A DNA stretch of 64,000 nucleotides from contig NC_134891.1 in the NCBI RefSeq assembly GCF_041734735.1, positions 13,238,069 to 13,302,068 of the forward strand, given 5' to 3'. Below are positions 11,501 through 23,377 of this stretch, in pieces. The notes beneath the pieces were generated by a model. That model searched no databases, was not told where the DNA came from, and worked only from the letters and a program-made list of their open reading frames with translations. The DNA comes from Babylonia areolata. Lineage: Eukaryota > Mollusca > Gastropoda > Neogastropoda > Buccinidae. Within the stretch, counting starts at the first letter, position 1. Each line of letters begins with the position of its first letter. Position numbers and translations under genes: made by a program.

Positions 11501-13468
11501 CCTACAACAACCAGCACAATGACACCTGCAATAACCAGTACAGTGATACCTACAACACCCACTACCAGTACAATGACACCTACAACAACCAGTACAGTGA
11601 TACCTACAACACCTACAACCAGTACAATGACACCTACAACAACCAGTACAACCAGTATAGTAACACATACGACAAAAGCAAGTATTCTGACACACACGAC
11701 AACCAGTATAGTGATACCTACAATGCCTACAACAATCAGTACAATAATACCCACAACCACCACAACACTGATACCAATAACAACCAGTACACTGATACTT
11801 ACAACAGCTAGTACGATCACACCTGCAACAACCACTACAGTAATAACTACAAAACCTACAACAACCAGTACAGTGATACCTACAACATCAAGTACAATGA
11901 TACCTACAACACCTACAATAACCAGTGAAGTGATACATACACCTACTACAAGTAGTGCAGTGATACCTACAACACCTACAACAAGTACTTTGACACTTAC
12001 TACAACAAGTACTCTGACACCCACGAAAACCAGTATAGTGATACCTACAATGCCTGCAACAATCAGTACAATAATATCCACAACCACCACAACTATGATG
12101 CGAATAACAACCAGTACACTGATTCCTACAACAACTACAACAGCTAGTGCAATCACACCTACAACAACCGCTATAGTAATAACTAAAAAACCTACGACAA
12201 CCAGTACAGTGACATCTACAGCACCTACAACCAATACAATGACACCTACAACACGTACAACAACCAATACAGTGATACCTACAACAACCAGCACATCTAC
12301 ATTTGCACCTACAATAACAAGTGTAGTAATACATACAACACCTACCACAAGCAGCACAGTGATACCTACAATATCCAGTACAGTTATGCATAGAACGACT
12401 ACAACATCCAGTACAGTGACATCAGCTACACCTATAACAACCAGTACAGTGATACCTGAAACACCCACAACCAGTACTATGACACCTACAACAACCGGTA
12501 CAGTGATACCTGAAACACCCACAACCAGTACTATGACACCTACAACAACCGGTACAGTGATACCTGAAACACCCACAACCAGTACTATGACACCTACAAA
12601 AACCAGTACAGTGATACCTACAACACCTACAACCAGTACAGTGATACCTACAATGCCTAAAATAATCAGTACAATAATACCCACAACCACCGCAACACTA
12701 ATACCTACTACAACTGCAACAGATCGTGCAATGACACCTTCAACAACCACTACAATAATAACTACAAAGCCTATGACAACAAGTGCAGTGACACCTACAA
12801 CACCTACAATCAGTACAATGACACAAACACCAGTGATGCCTACACAAACCAGCACATCCACAGTGGCACCTACAATAACCAGTGCAGTGATACCTACAAT
12901 ATCCAGTACCGTCATACATATAACGCCTACAACATCCAGTACAGTGATACCTACAACACCTACAACAACCAGTACAGTGATACCTACAACACTTACAAGA
13001 ACCAGTACAGTGATACCTGAAATACCCACAACCAGTACAGTGACACCTACAACATCCAGTACAGTGATACCTACAACACCTACAACCAGTACAATGACAC
13101 CTACAACAACCAGTATAGTGATACCTACAACACCTACAACCAGTACAATGACCCCTACAACAACCAGTACAGTGATAACTTCGAAAACCAGTACAATCAT
13201 TACTTTAACACTTACAACCAGTACACTGATACCTACAACAACCAGTACACTGATCCCTGTTACATCTAAAACAACCAATACCGTGACACCTACAACAACC
13301 AGTACAGCGACACTTCAACACTACAACAACCAGTACAATGATACATACAACACCTACAACAACCAGTACAATGATATATACAACACCTACAACAACCAGT
13401 ACAATGATATATACAACAACCAGTACAGTGATACCTTCAACACCTCAGAAAACCAAAACAGTTTATAG
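2580..13468 (+). CDS. Giant mucin-like Thr/Pro/Ser-rich protein (exon, 5' incomplete)
   Basis: One frame stays open for about 3,630 codons. Residues 1-32 hold six cysteines spaced C-x8-C-x4-C-x9-CC-x2-C, recalling the PLAC domain at the end of ADAMTS/papilin-type proteins (weak similarity). About 220 mixed, hydrophilic residues follow with one N-glycosylation sequon (GNATD). From about 3330 the protein becomes a Thr/Pro/Ser domain with almost no Cys and no membrane segment. It carries repeats (39-bp, 24-bp, 45/48-bp and 168-bp units) and a recurring five-residue motif, PTLSV or a variant, with differing codons. Such domains are heavily O-glycosylated in secreted mucins; the role here is unknown. 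The start is taken at the acceptor because the frame has no convincing initiator and upstream exons are expected. The frame fails where an indel-rich copy begins (13469). I am confident it is coding in the first 7 kb, less so in the purely repetitive end. Confidence 0.7.
4043..4237 (+). repeat. 39-bp tandem repeat, 5 copies
   Basis: Five head-to-tail units of 39 bp encode the 13-residue peptide ASSNPTLSPTQKS and its variants. The first and last units are the most diverged. The period is a multiple of three, so the frame is preserved. It lies inside the mucin-like exon. Confidence 0.92.
5433..5880 (+). repeat. 24-bp tandem repeat (8-residue unit)
   Basis: Roughly 19 units of about 24 bp encode PTTTSTGI and close variants (STEVPTTK, STDIPPTS). 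Some units have lost one codon, always in whole codons. The unit is the likely ancestor of the TSTVIPTT and TSTVTPTT repeats that dominate the rest of the block. Confidence 0.9.
6257..7480 (+). repeat. 45/48-bp tandem repeat, 26 copies
   Basis: Twenty-six units encode ASTISVATKPSTPKRQ (16 residues, 18 copies) or the same peptide lacking Arg (15 residues, 8 copies). 18 x 48 plus 8 x 45 gives exactly 1,224 bp, the observed length. The units are basic (Lys/Arg) in an otherwise uncharged domain. Point changes are few, so the array is recently homogenised. The 15-residue units recur every second to fourth position, hinting at multi-unit duplications. Confidence 0.95.
7861..9840 (+). repeat. Direct segmental duplication, offset 1,539 bp
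   Basis: The segment at 7861-8300 is repeated at 9400-9840. Both encode TPTLSVVSDASFPTTLSMAV followed by the same non-repetitive run containing PTMSIFDR, TQQTHAVPTLSIVKQN and FMSTSPTRISTVT. The offset of 1,539 bp equals 513 codons. The two copies differ by scattered substitutions (for example AYTQQ against THTQQ), so the duplication is older than the higher-order repeat downstream. Confidence 0.92.
9911..10414 (+). repeat. 168-bp higher-order repeat, 3 copies
   Basis: Three consecutive 168-bp units (starts at 9911, 10079 and 10247) each contain seven 8-codon subunits in a fixed order of TSTVTPIT, TSTVTPTT, TSTVALTT, TSTVTPTT, TSSVTLTT, TSTVTPTT and TSSVTPTA types. The unit is 56 codons, so the frame is preserved. 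Confidence 0.9.
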
Positions 13469-15220
13469 CTACAGCACCTACGAAAATGAGTACAGTGAAT
13501 ACCTCAACAGTGATACATACAACACCTACTACAAGCAGTACAGTAATACCTACAATATCCAGTAAAGTGGTAACATACAACACCTACAATATCCAGTACA
13601 GTGACATCGGCTACACCTATAACAACCAGTACAGTGATACCTCAACACCTACAACATTACAGCACTTACAACAACCATACAGTGATACCTGAAACATTCA
13701 CAACCAACAGACACCACACAACCGTACATGATACCTACAACACCAACAACCAGTGACAATGACACCTACAACAACCGTACAGTAGATACCTACAACACCC
13801 ACAAGCCATACAATGACACCTACAACAACCATACAGTGATACCTACAAGCCTACAACAACAGTACAATAAACCAAACCACCACAACCCTGATACCTACAA
13901 CAATGCACAGCTCAGGCATCCACCTCAACAACCTCGACAGTACATAAAAACAAAGCATATGACAACCACTACATCACACCTACACACTACAACCAGTACA
14001 ATAACACACAACACCAGTGATACGTACAACAACCACACACCACAGTGCACCTCACTAACCATGCATGTGATACACCTACAGAAGCATACGTAATACCTAC
14101 AATATCCAGTATCGTGATACATATAACACCTACACATCCAGTACAGTGATACCTACAACACCTACAACCAGTTACATGACACATACAACAACCAGTACAG
14201 TGATACCTGAAACACCACAACCAGTACAATGACACCTACAACAACCAGTACAGTGATACCTACAAAACCTACAACCAGTACAAGACACGTACAACAACCA
14301 TACAGTGATAGCTACAACACCCATAACCAGTACAATGACCCCTACAACAACCAGTACAGTGATACCTGCAATTCCTACAACAATCAGTACAATAATACCC
14401 ACACCACTACAACACTAATACCTAAAACAACTGCAACAGCTCGTGCAATCACACCTACAACAACCATACAGTGATACGACAAAACGTACAACCAGTACAA
14501 TGACCCTACAACAACCAGTACAGTGATACCTACAACACCCATAACCAGTACAATGACCCCTACAACAACAGTACAGTGAACCTACAAAAACCAGTCCAAT
14601 CATTACTTTAACACCCACAACCACATACAGTGATACCTGAACAACCAGTACAATGATAAACTTCAACACCTACAACAACTATAGTGATGCCTACAACACC
14701 TACAACAACCATACAATGATACATACAACACCTACAACAACCAGTACAGTGATACCTTCAACACCTCAGAAAACCAAAACAGTTACAGCTACAGCACCTA
14801 CAACAACAAGTACAGTGATACCTTCAACAGTGATACATACAACACCTACTACAAGCAGTACAGTAATACCTACAATATCCAGTACAGTGGTACATACAAC
14901 ACCTACAATATCCAGTACAGTGACATCGACTAACACCTATAACAACCATACAGTGATACCTACAACACCTACAACCATTACGATGACACTTACAACAACC
15001 AGTACAGTGATACCTGAAACATCCACAACCAGTACAGTGACACCTACGACAACCAGTACAGTGATACCTACAACACCTACAACCAGTACAATGACACCTA
15101 CAACAACCGGTACAGTGATACCTACAAAACCTACAACCAGTACAATGACACCTACAACAACCATACAGTTATACCTACAACACCCATAACCAGTACAATG
15201 ACCCTACAACAACCAGTACA
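13469..15220 (+). other. Indel-riddled copy of the mucin repeat unit
   Basis: This 1.75-kb stretch aligns along its length with the clean units starting at 17143 (from CTCAGAAAACCAAAACAG, through the basic ATGAGTACAG variant, to the GCAACAGCTCGTGCAATCAC landmark). It differs by more than twenty small indels, chiefly single-base losses such as CCATACAG for CCAGTACAG. Neighbouring copies a few kilobases away are almost free of such changes. I infer either a poorly polished part of the assembly or one decayed copy; the sharp quality contrast favours the former. No long frame survives here. Confidence 0.7.
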
Positions 15221-18200
15221 GTGATAACTTCATCACCTACAACAACTATAGTGATGCCTACAACAACCACTCCACTGATCACTGTAACAGCTAAAACAAC
15301 CAGTACAGTGATACGTACAACAACCAGCACATCTACATTGACACCTACAACAACCAGCACATCTACATTGACACCTACAACAACCAGAACAGTGATATCT
15401 ACAACAACAAGTACAGCGACACCTTCAACACCTACAACAGCCAGTACAGTGATACCTTCAACACCTCAGAAAACCAAAACAGTTATAGCTACAGCACCTA
15501 CAACAACGGGTACAGTGATACCTTCAACAGTGATACATACAACACCTACTACAAGCAGTACAGTGATACCTACAATATCTAGTACAGTGATACATACAAC
15601 ACCTACAATATCCAGTACAGTGACATCGACTACACCTATAACAACCAGTACAGTGACACCTACAACACCTGCAACAAGTACGATGACACAAACACCAGTG
15701 ATACCTACAACAACCAGCACATCCATAGTGGCACCTACAATAACCAGTGCAGTGATACATACAACACCTACTACAAGCAGTACAGTAATACCTACAATAT
15801 CTAGTACCGTGATACATATAACACCTACAACATCCAGTACAGTGATACCTACAACATCTACAACAACCAGTGCAGTGATACCTACAACACCTACAACTAG
15901 TACGATGACACATACAACAACCAGTACAGTGATACCTGAAATACCTACAACTAGTACAGTGACACCTACAACAACCAGTACAGTGATACCTACAACACCT
16001 ACAAACAGTACAATGACACCTACAACAACCAGTGCAGTGATACCTACAACACCCATGACCAGTACAATGACCACTACAACAACGAGTACAGTGATACCTT
16101 CAACACTGATACATACAACACCTACTACAAGCAGTACAGTGATACCTTCAACACCTCAGAAAACCAAAACAGTTATAGCTACAGCACCTACAACAACGAG
16201 TACAGTGATACCTTCAACACTGATACATACAACACCTACTACAAGAATTACAATGGTACCTACAATATCCAGGACAGTGATACATACAACACCTACTACG
16301 AGCAGTACAGTGATACATACAATATCCAGTACCGTGATACATATAACACCAACAACATCCGGTACAGTGATACCTACAACACCTACAACAACCAGTACTG
16401 TGATACCTACAACACACACATCCAGTGCAATGACACCTACAACAACCAGTACAGTGATACCTACAATGCCCACAACCAGTACAATGACACCTACAACAAC
16501 CGGTACAGTGATACCTACAACACCCACAACCAGTACATTGACACCTACAACAACCAGTACAGTGATACCTACAACACCTGCAACCAGTACAGTGATACCT
16601 GCAATGCCTACAACAATCAGTACAATAATACCCACAACCACTACAACACTAATACCTACAACAAGTGTAACAGCTCGTGCAATCACACCTACAACAACCA
16701 GTACAGTGATACCGACAAAACATACAACCAGTACAATGACACCTACAACAACCAGTACAGTGATACCTACAACACCCATAACCAGTACAATGACCCCTAC
16801 AACAACCAGTACAGTGATACCTACAAAAACCAGTCCAATCATTACTTTAACACACACAACCACTACAGTGATACCTGGAACAACCAGTACAATGATAACT
16901 TCAACACCTACAACAACTATAGTGATGCCTACAACAACCATTCCACTGATCAATGTAACAGCTAAAACAACCAATACCGTGACACCTACAACTACCAGTA
17001 CAGCGACACCTTCAACACCTACAACAACCAGTACAATGATACATACAACACCTACAACAACCAGTACAATGATATATACAACACCTACAACAACCAGTAC
17101 AATGATATATACAACAACCAGTACAGTGATACCTTCAACACCTCAGAAAACCAAAACAGTTATAGCTACAGCACCTACGAAAATGAGTACAGTGATACCT
17201 TCAACAGTGATACATACAACACCTACTACAAGCAGTACAGTAATACCTACAATATCCAGTAAAGTGGTACATACAACACCTACAATATCCAGTACAGTGA
17301 CATCGGCTACACCTATAACAACCAGTACAGTGATACCTACAACACCTACAACCATTACGATGACACTTACAACAACCAGTACAGTGATACCTGAAACATT
17401 CACAACCAGTACAGTGACACCTACGACAACCAGTACAGTGATACCTACAACACCTACAACCAGTACAATGACACCTACAACAACCGGTACAGTGATACCT
17501 ACAACACCCACAACCAGTACAATGACACCTACAACAACCAGTACAGTGATACCTACAATGCCTACAACAATCAGTACAATAATACCCACAACCACCACAA
17601 CCCTGATACCTACAACAACTGCAACAGCTCGTGCAATCACACCTTCAACAACCACGACAGTAATAAAAACAAAGCATATGACAACCACTACAGTCACACC
17701 TACAACACCTACAACCAGTACAATAACACAAACACCAGTGATACGTACAACAACCAGCACATCCACAGTGGCACCTACACTAACCAGTGCAGTGATACAT
17801 ACACCTACTAGAAGCAGTACAGTAATACCTACAATATCCAGTATCGTGATACATATAACACCTACAACATCCAGTACAGTGATACCTACAACACCTACAA
17901 CCAGTACGATGACACATACAACAACCAGTACAGTGATACCTGAAACACACACAACCAGTACAATGACACCTACAACAACCAGTACAGTGATACCTACAAA
18001 ACCTACAACCAGTACAATGACACGTACAACAACCAGTACAGTGATAGCTACAACACCCATAACCAGTACAATGACCCCTACAACAACCAGTACAGTGATA
18101 CCTGCAATTCCTACAACAATCAGTACAATAATACCCACAACCACTACAACACTAATACCTAAAACAACTGCAACAGCTCGTGCAATCACACCTACAACAA

Positions 18201-21200
18201 CCAGTACAGTGATACGGACAAAACGTACAACCAGTACAATGACACCTACAACAACCAGTACAGTGATACCTACAACACCCATAACCAGTACAATGACCCC
18301 TACAACAACAAGTACAGTGATACCTACAAAAACCAGTCCAATCATTACTTTAACACCCACAACCACTACAGTGATACCTGGAACAACCAGTACAATGATA
18401 ACTTCAACACCTACAACAACTATAGTGATGCCTACAACACCTACAACAACCAGTACAATGATACATACAACACCTACAACAACCAGTACAGTGATACCTT
18501 CAACACCTCAGAAAACCAAAACAGTTACAGCTACAGCACCTACAACAACAAGTACAGTGATACCTTCAACAGTGATACATACAACACCTACTACAAGCAG
18601 TACAGTAATACCTACAATATCCAGTACAGTGGTACATACAACACCTACAATATCCAGTACAGTGACATCGACTACACCTATAACAACCAGTACAGTGATA
18701 CCTACAACACCTACAACCATTACGATGACACTTACAACAACCAGTACAGTGATACCTGAAACATCCACAACCAGTACAGTGACACCTACGACAACCAGTA
18801 CAGTGATACCTACAACACCTACAACCAGTACAATGACACCTACAACAACCGGTACAGTGATACCTACAACACCCACAACCAGTACAATGACACCTACAAC
18901 AACCAGTACAGTGATACCTACAATGCCTACAACAATCAGTACAATAATACCCACAACCACCACAACCCTGATACCTACAACAACTGCAACAGCTCGTGCA
19001 ATCACACCTTCAACAACCACGACAGTAATAACAACAAAGCATATGACAACCAGTACAGTGATACCTACAACACCTACAACCAGTACAATAACACAAACAC
19101 CAGTGATACGTACAACAACCAGCACATCCACAGTGGCGCCTACACTAACCAGTGCAGTGATACATACAACACCTACTAGAAGCAGTACAGTAATACCTAC
19201 AATATCCAGTATCGTGATACATATAACACCTACAACATCCAGTACAGTGATACCTACAACACCTACAACTAGTACGATGACACATACAACAACCAGTACA
19301 GTGATACCTGAAACACACACAACCAGTACAATGACACCTACAACAACCAGTACAGTGATACCTACAAAACCTACAACCAGTACAATGACACCTACAACAA
19401 CCAGTACAGTGATACCTACAAAACCTACAACCAGTACAATGACACGTACAACAACCAGTACAGTGATAGCTACAACACCCATAACCAGTACAATGACCCC
19501 TACAACAACCAGTACAGTGATACCTGCAATGCCTACAACAATCAGTACAATAATACCCACAACCACTACAACACTAATACCTAAAACAACTGCAACAGCT
19601 CGTGCAATCACACCTACAACAACCAGTACAGTGATACGGACAAAACGTACAACCAGTACAATGACACCTACAACAACCAGTACAGTGATACCTACAACAC
19701 CCATAACCAGTACAATGACCCCTACAACAACCAGTACAGTGATACCTACAAAAACCAGTCCAATCATTACTTTAACACCCACAACCACTACAGTGATACC
19801 TGGAACAACCAGTACAATGATAACTTCAACACCTACAACAACTATAGTGATGCCTACAACACCTACAACAACCAGTACAATGATACATACAACACCTACA
19901 ACAACCAGTACAGTGATACCTTCAACACCTCAGAAAACCAAAACAGTTACAGCTACAGTACCTACAACAACAAGTACAGTGATACCTTCAACAGTGATAC
20001 ATACAACACCTACTACAAGCAGTACAGTAATACCTACAATATCCAGTACAGTGGTACATACAACACCTACAATATCCAGTACAGTGACATCGACTACACC
20101 TATAACAACCAGTACAGTGATACCTACAACACCTACAACCATTACGATGACACTTACAACAACCAGTACAGTGATACCTGAAACATCCACAACCAGTACA
20201 GTGACACCTACGACAACCAGTACAGTGATACCTACAACACCTACAACCAGTACAATGACACCTACAACAACCGGTACAGTGATACCTACAAAACCTACAA
20301 CCAGTACAATGACACCTACAACAACCAGTACAGTTATACCTACAACACCCATAACCAGTACAATGACCCCTACAACAACCAGTACAGTGATAACTTCATC
20401 ACCTACAACAACTATAGTGATGCCTACAACATCCACTCCACTGATCACTGTAACAGCTAAAACAACCAATACCGTGACACCTACAACTACCAGTACAGCG
20501 ACACCTTCAACACCTACAACAACCAGTACAATGATACATACAACACCTACAACGACCAGTACAATGATATATACAACACCTACAACAACCAGTACAATGA
20601 TATATACAACAACCAGTACAGTGATACCTTCAACACCTCAGAAAACCAAAACAGTTATAGCTACAGCACCTACGAAAATGAGTACAGTGATACCTTCAAC
20701 AGTGATACATACAACACCTACTACAAGCAGTACAGTAATACCTACAATATCCAGTAAAGTGGTACATACAACACCTACAATATCCAGTACAGTGACATCG
20801 GCTACACCTATAACAACCAGTACAGTGATACCTACAACACCTACAACCATTACGATGACACTTACAACAACCAGTACAGTGATACCTGAAACATTCACAA
20901 CCAGTACAGTGACACCTACGACAACCAGTACAGTGATACCTACAACACCTACAACCAGTACAATGACACCTACAACAACCGGTACAGTGATACCTACAAC
21001 ACCCACAACCAGTACAATGACACCTACAACAACCAGTACAGTGATACCTACAATGCCTACAACAATCAGTACAATAATACCCACAACCACCACAACCCTG
21101 ATACCTACAACAACTGCAACAGCTCGTGCAATCACACCTTCAACAACCACGACAGTAATAAAAACAAAGCATATGACAACCACTACAGTCACACCTACAA

Positions 21201-23377
21201 CACCTACAACCAGTACAATAACACAAACACCAGTGATACGTACAACAACCAGCACATCCACAGTGGCACCTACACTAACCAGTGCAGTGATACATACACC
21301 TACTAGAAGCAGTACAGTAATACCTACAATATCCAGTATCGTGATACATATAACACCTACAACATCCAGTACAGTGATACCTACAACACCTACAACCAGT
21401 ACGATGACACATACAACAACCAGTACAGTGATACCTGAAACACACACAACCAGTACAATGACACCTACAACAACCAGTACAGTGATACCTACAAAACCTA
21501 CAACCAGTACAATGACACGTACAACAACCAGTACAGTGATAGCTACAACACCCATAACCAGTACAATGACCCCTACAACAACCAGTACAGTGATACCTGC
21601 AATTCCTACAACAATCAGTACAATAATACCCACAACCACTACAACACTAATACCTAAAACAACTGCAACAGCTCGTGCAATCACACCTACAACAACCAGT
21701 ACAGTGATACGGACAAAACGTACAACCAGTACAATGACACCTACAACAACCAGTACAGTGATACCTACAACACCCATAACCAGTACAATGACCCCTACAA
21801 CAACAAGTACAGTGATACCTACAAAAACCAGTCCAATCATTACTTTAACACCCACAACCACTACAGTGATACCTGGAACAACCAGTACAATGATAACTTC
21901 AACACCTACAACAACTATAGTGATGCCTACAACACCTACAACAACCAGTACAATGATACATACAACACCTACAACAACCAGTACAGTGATACCTTCAACA
22001 CCTCAGAAAACCAAAACAGTTACAGCTACAGCACCTACAACAACAAGTACAGTGATACCTTCAACAGTGATACATACAACACCTACTACAAGCAGTACAG
22101 TAATACCTACAATATCCAGTACAGTGGTACATACAACACCTACAATATCCAGTACAGTGACATCGACTACACCTATAACAACCAGTACAGTGATACCTAC
22201 AACACCTACAACCATTACGATGACACTTACAACAACCAGTACAGTGATACCTGAAACATCCACAACCAGTACAGTGACACCTACGACAACCAGTACAGTG
22301 ATACCTACAACACCTACAACCAGTACAATGACACCTACAACAACCGGTACAGTGATACCTACAAAACCTACAACCAGTACAATGACACCTACAACAACCA
22401 GTACAGTTATACCTACAACACCCATAACCAGTACAATGACCCCTACAACAACCAGTACAGTGATAACTTCATCACCTACAACAACTATAGTGATGCCTAC
22501 AACATCCACTCCACTGATCACTGTAACAGCTAAAACAACCAATACCGTGACACCTACAACTACCAGTACAGCGACACCTTCAACACCTACAACAACCAGT
22601 ACAATGATACATACAACACCTACAACAACCAGTACAATGATATATACAACACCTACAACAACCAGTACAATGATATATACAACAACCAGTACAGTGATAC
22701 CTTCAACACCTCAGAAAACCAAAACAGTTATAGCTACAGCACCTACGAAAATGAGTACAGTGATACCTTCAACAGTGATACATACAACACCTACTACAAG
22801 CAGTACAGTAATACCTACAATATCCAGTAAAGTGGTACATACAACACCTACAATATCCAGTACAGTGACATCGGCTACACCTATAACAACCAGTACAGTG
22901 ATACCTACAACACCTACAACCATTACGATGACACTTACAACAACCAGTACAGTGATACCTGAAACATTCACAACCAGTACAGTGACACCTACGACAACCA
23001 GTACAGTGATACCTACAACACCTACAACCAGTACAATGACACCTACAACAACCGGTACAGTGATACCTACAACACCCACAACCAGTACAACCTACAACAA
23101 CCAGTACAGTGATACCTACAATGCCTACAACAATCAGTACAATAATACCCACAACCACCACAACCCTGATACCTACAACAACTGCAACAGCTCGTGCAAT
23201 CACACCTTCAACAACCACGACAGTAATAACAACAAAGCATATGACAACCAGTACAGTGATACCTACAACACCTACAACCAGTACAATAACACAAACACCA
23301 GTGATACGTACAACAACCAGCACATCCACAGTGGCACCTACACTAACCAGTGCAGTGATACATACAACACCTACTAG
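15221..23377 (+). CDS. Mucin-like Thr/Pro/Ser frame, continuation
   Basis: An open + frame of about 2,718 codons reads almost wholly as permutations of TSTVIPTTPTTSTMTPTTT with occasional Ile, Lys and Arg variants. It has the same peptide character as the exon ending at 13468 and no cysteine for most of its length. It ends after a 5-bp deletion near 23089, compared with sister units, which shifts translation into a Tyr/Asn/Gln-rich reading before the stop. It has no start codon context of its own and is best seen as more of the same exon, separated by the indel-rich copy. That it is translated is inference; a low-complexity array on this strand lacks stops in several frames by composition alone. 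Confidence 0.45.
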   Translation: MITSSPTTTIVMPTTTTPLITVTAKTTSTVIRTTTSTSTLTPTTTSTSTLTPTTTRTVISTTTSTATPSTPTTASTVIPSTPQKTKTVIATAPTTTGTVIPSTVIHTTPTTSSTVIPTISSTVIHTTPTISSTVTSTTPITTSTVTPTTPATSTMTQTPVIPTTTSTSIVAPTITSAVIHTTPTTSSTVIPTISSTVIHITPTTSSTVIPTTSTTTSAVIPTTPTTSTMTHTTTSTVIPEIPTTSTVTPTTTSTVIPTTPTNSTMTPTTTSAVIPTTPMTSTMTTTTTSTVIPSTLIHTTPTTSSTVIPSTPQKTKTVIATAPTTTSTVIPSTLIHTTPTTRITMVPTISRTVIHTTPTTSSTVIHTISSTVIHITPTTSGTVIPTTPTTTSTVIPTTHTSSAMTPTTTSTVIPTMPTTSTMTPTTTGTVIPTTPTTSTLTPTTTSTVIPTTPATSTVIPAMPTTISTIIPTTTTTLIPTTSVTARAITPTTTSTVIPTKHTTSTMTPTTTSTVIPTTPITSTMTPTTTSTVIPTKTSPIITLTHTTTTVIPGTTSTMITSTPTTTIVMPTTTIPLINVTAKTTNTVTPTTTSTATPSTPTTTSTMIHTTPTTTSTMIYTTPTTTSTMIYTTTSTVIPSTPQKTKTVIATAPTKMSTVIPSTVIHTTPTTSSTVIPTISSKVVHTTPTISSTVTSATPITTSTVIPTTPTTITMTLTTTSTVIPETFTTSTVTPTTTSTVIPTTPTTSTMTPTTTGTVIPTTPTTSTMTPTTTSTVIPTMPTTISTIIPTTTTTLIPTTTATARAITPSTTTTVIKTKHMTTTTVTPTTPTTSTITQTPVIRTTTSTSTVAPTLTSAVIHTPTRSSTVIPTISSIVIHITPTTSSTVIPTTPTTSTMTHTTTSTVIPETHTTSTMTPTTTSTVIPTKPTTSTMTRTTTSTVIATTPITSTMTPTTTSTVIPAIPTTISTIIPTTTTTLIPKTTATARAITPTTTSTVIRTKRTTSTMTPTTTSTVIPTTPITSTMTPTTTSTVIPTKTSPIITLTPTTTTVIPGTTSTMITSTPTTTIVMPTTPTTTSTMIHTTPTTTSTVIPSTPQKTKTVTATAPTTTSTVIPSTVIHTTPTTSSTVIPTISSTVVHTTPTISSTVTSTTPITTSTVIPTTPTTITMTLTTTSTVIPETSTTSTVTPTTTSTVIPTTPTTSTMTPTTTGTVIPTTPTTSTMTPTTTSTVIPTMPTTISTIIPTTTTTLIPTTTATARAITPSTTTTVITTKHMTTSTVIPTTPTTSTITQTPVIRTTTSTSTVAPTLTSAVIHTTPTRSSTVIPTISSIVIHITPTTSSTVIPTTPTTSTMTHTTTSTVIPETHTTSTMTPTTTSTVIPTKPTTSTMTPTTTSTVIPTKPTTSTMTRTTTSTVIATTPITSTMTPTTTSTVIPAMPTTISTIIPTTTTTLIPKTTATARAITPTTTSTVIRTKRTTSTMTPTTTSTVIPTTPITSTMTPTTTSTVIPTKTSPIITLTPTTTTVIPGTTSTMITSTPTTTIVMPTTPTTTSTMIHTTPTTTSTVIPSTPQKTKTVTATVPTTTSTVIPSTVIHTTPTTSSTVIPTISSTVVHTTPTISSTVTSTTPITTSTVIPTTPTTITMTLTTTSTVIPETSTTSTVTPTTTSTVIPTTPTTSTMTPTTTGTVIPTKPTTSTMTPTTTSTVIPTTPITSTMTPTTTSTVITSSPTTTIVMPTTSTPLITVTAKTTNTVTPTTTSTATPSTPTTTSTMIHTTPTTTSTMIYTTPTTTSTMIYTTTSTVIPSTPQKTKTVIATAPTKMSTVIPSTVIHTTPTTSSTVIPTISSKVVHTTPTISSTVTSATPITTSTVIPTTPTTITMTLTTTSTVIPETFTTSTVTPTTTSTVIPTTPTTSTMTPTTTGTVIPTTPTTSTMTPTTTSTVIPTMPTTISTIIPTTTTTLIPTTTATARAITPSTTTTVIKTKHMTTTTVTPTTPTTSTITQTPVIRTTTSTSTVAPTLTSAVIHTPTRSSTVIPTISSIVIHITPTTSSTVIPTTPTTSTMTHTTTSTVIPETHTTSTMTPTTTSTVIPTKPTTSTMTRTTTSTVIATTPITSTMTPTTTSTVIPAIPTTISTIIPTTTTTLIPKTTATARAITPTTTSTVIRTKRTTSTMTPTTTSTVIPTTPITSTMTPTTTSTVIPTKTSPIITLTPTTTTVIPGTTSTMITSTPTTTIVMPTTPTTTSTMIHTTPTTTSTVIPSTPQKTKTVTATAPTTTSTVIPSTVIHTTPTTSSTVIPTISSTVVHTTPTISSTVTSTTPITTSTVIPTTPTTITMTLTTTSTVIPETSTTSTVTPTTTSTVIPTTPTTSTMTPTTTGTVIPTKPTTSTMTPTTTSTVIPTTPITSTMTPTTTSTVITSSPTTTIVMPTTSTPLITVTAKTTNTVTPTTTSTATPSTPTTTSTMIHTTPTTTSTMIYTTPTTTSTMIYTTTSTVIPSTPQKTKTVIATAPTKMSTVIPSTVIHTTPTTSSTVIPTISSKVVHTTPTISSTVTSATPITTSTVIPTTPTTITMTLTTTSTVIPETFTTSTVTPTTTSTVIPTTPTTSTMTPTTTGTVIPTTPTTSTTYNNQYSDTYNAYNNQYNNTHNHHNPDTYNNCNSSCNHTFNNHDSNNNKAYDNQYSDTYNTYNQYNNTNTSDTYNNQHIHSGTYTNQCSDTYNTY

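Noticed and set aside
11267-12391. Cys/Arg/Tyr-rich minus-strand frames (CCRYHCTGCCRC repeats)
   Set aside because: Another antisense frame of the same repeat; no start context, and the cysteines arise from the GTTGT/TGC composition.
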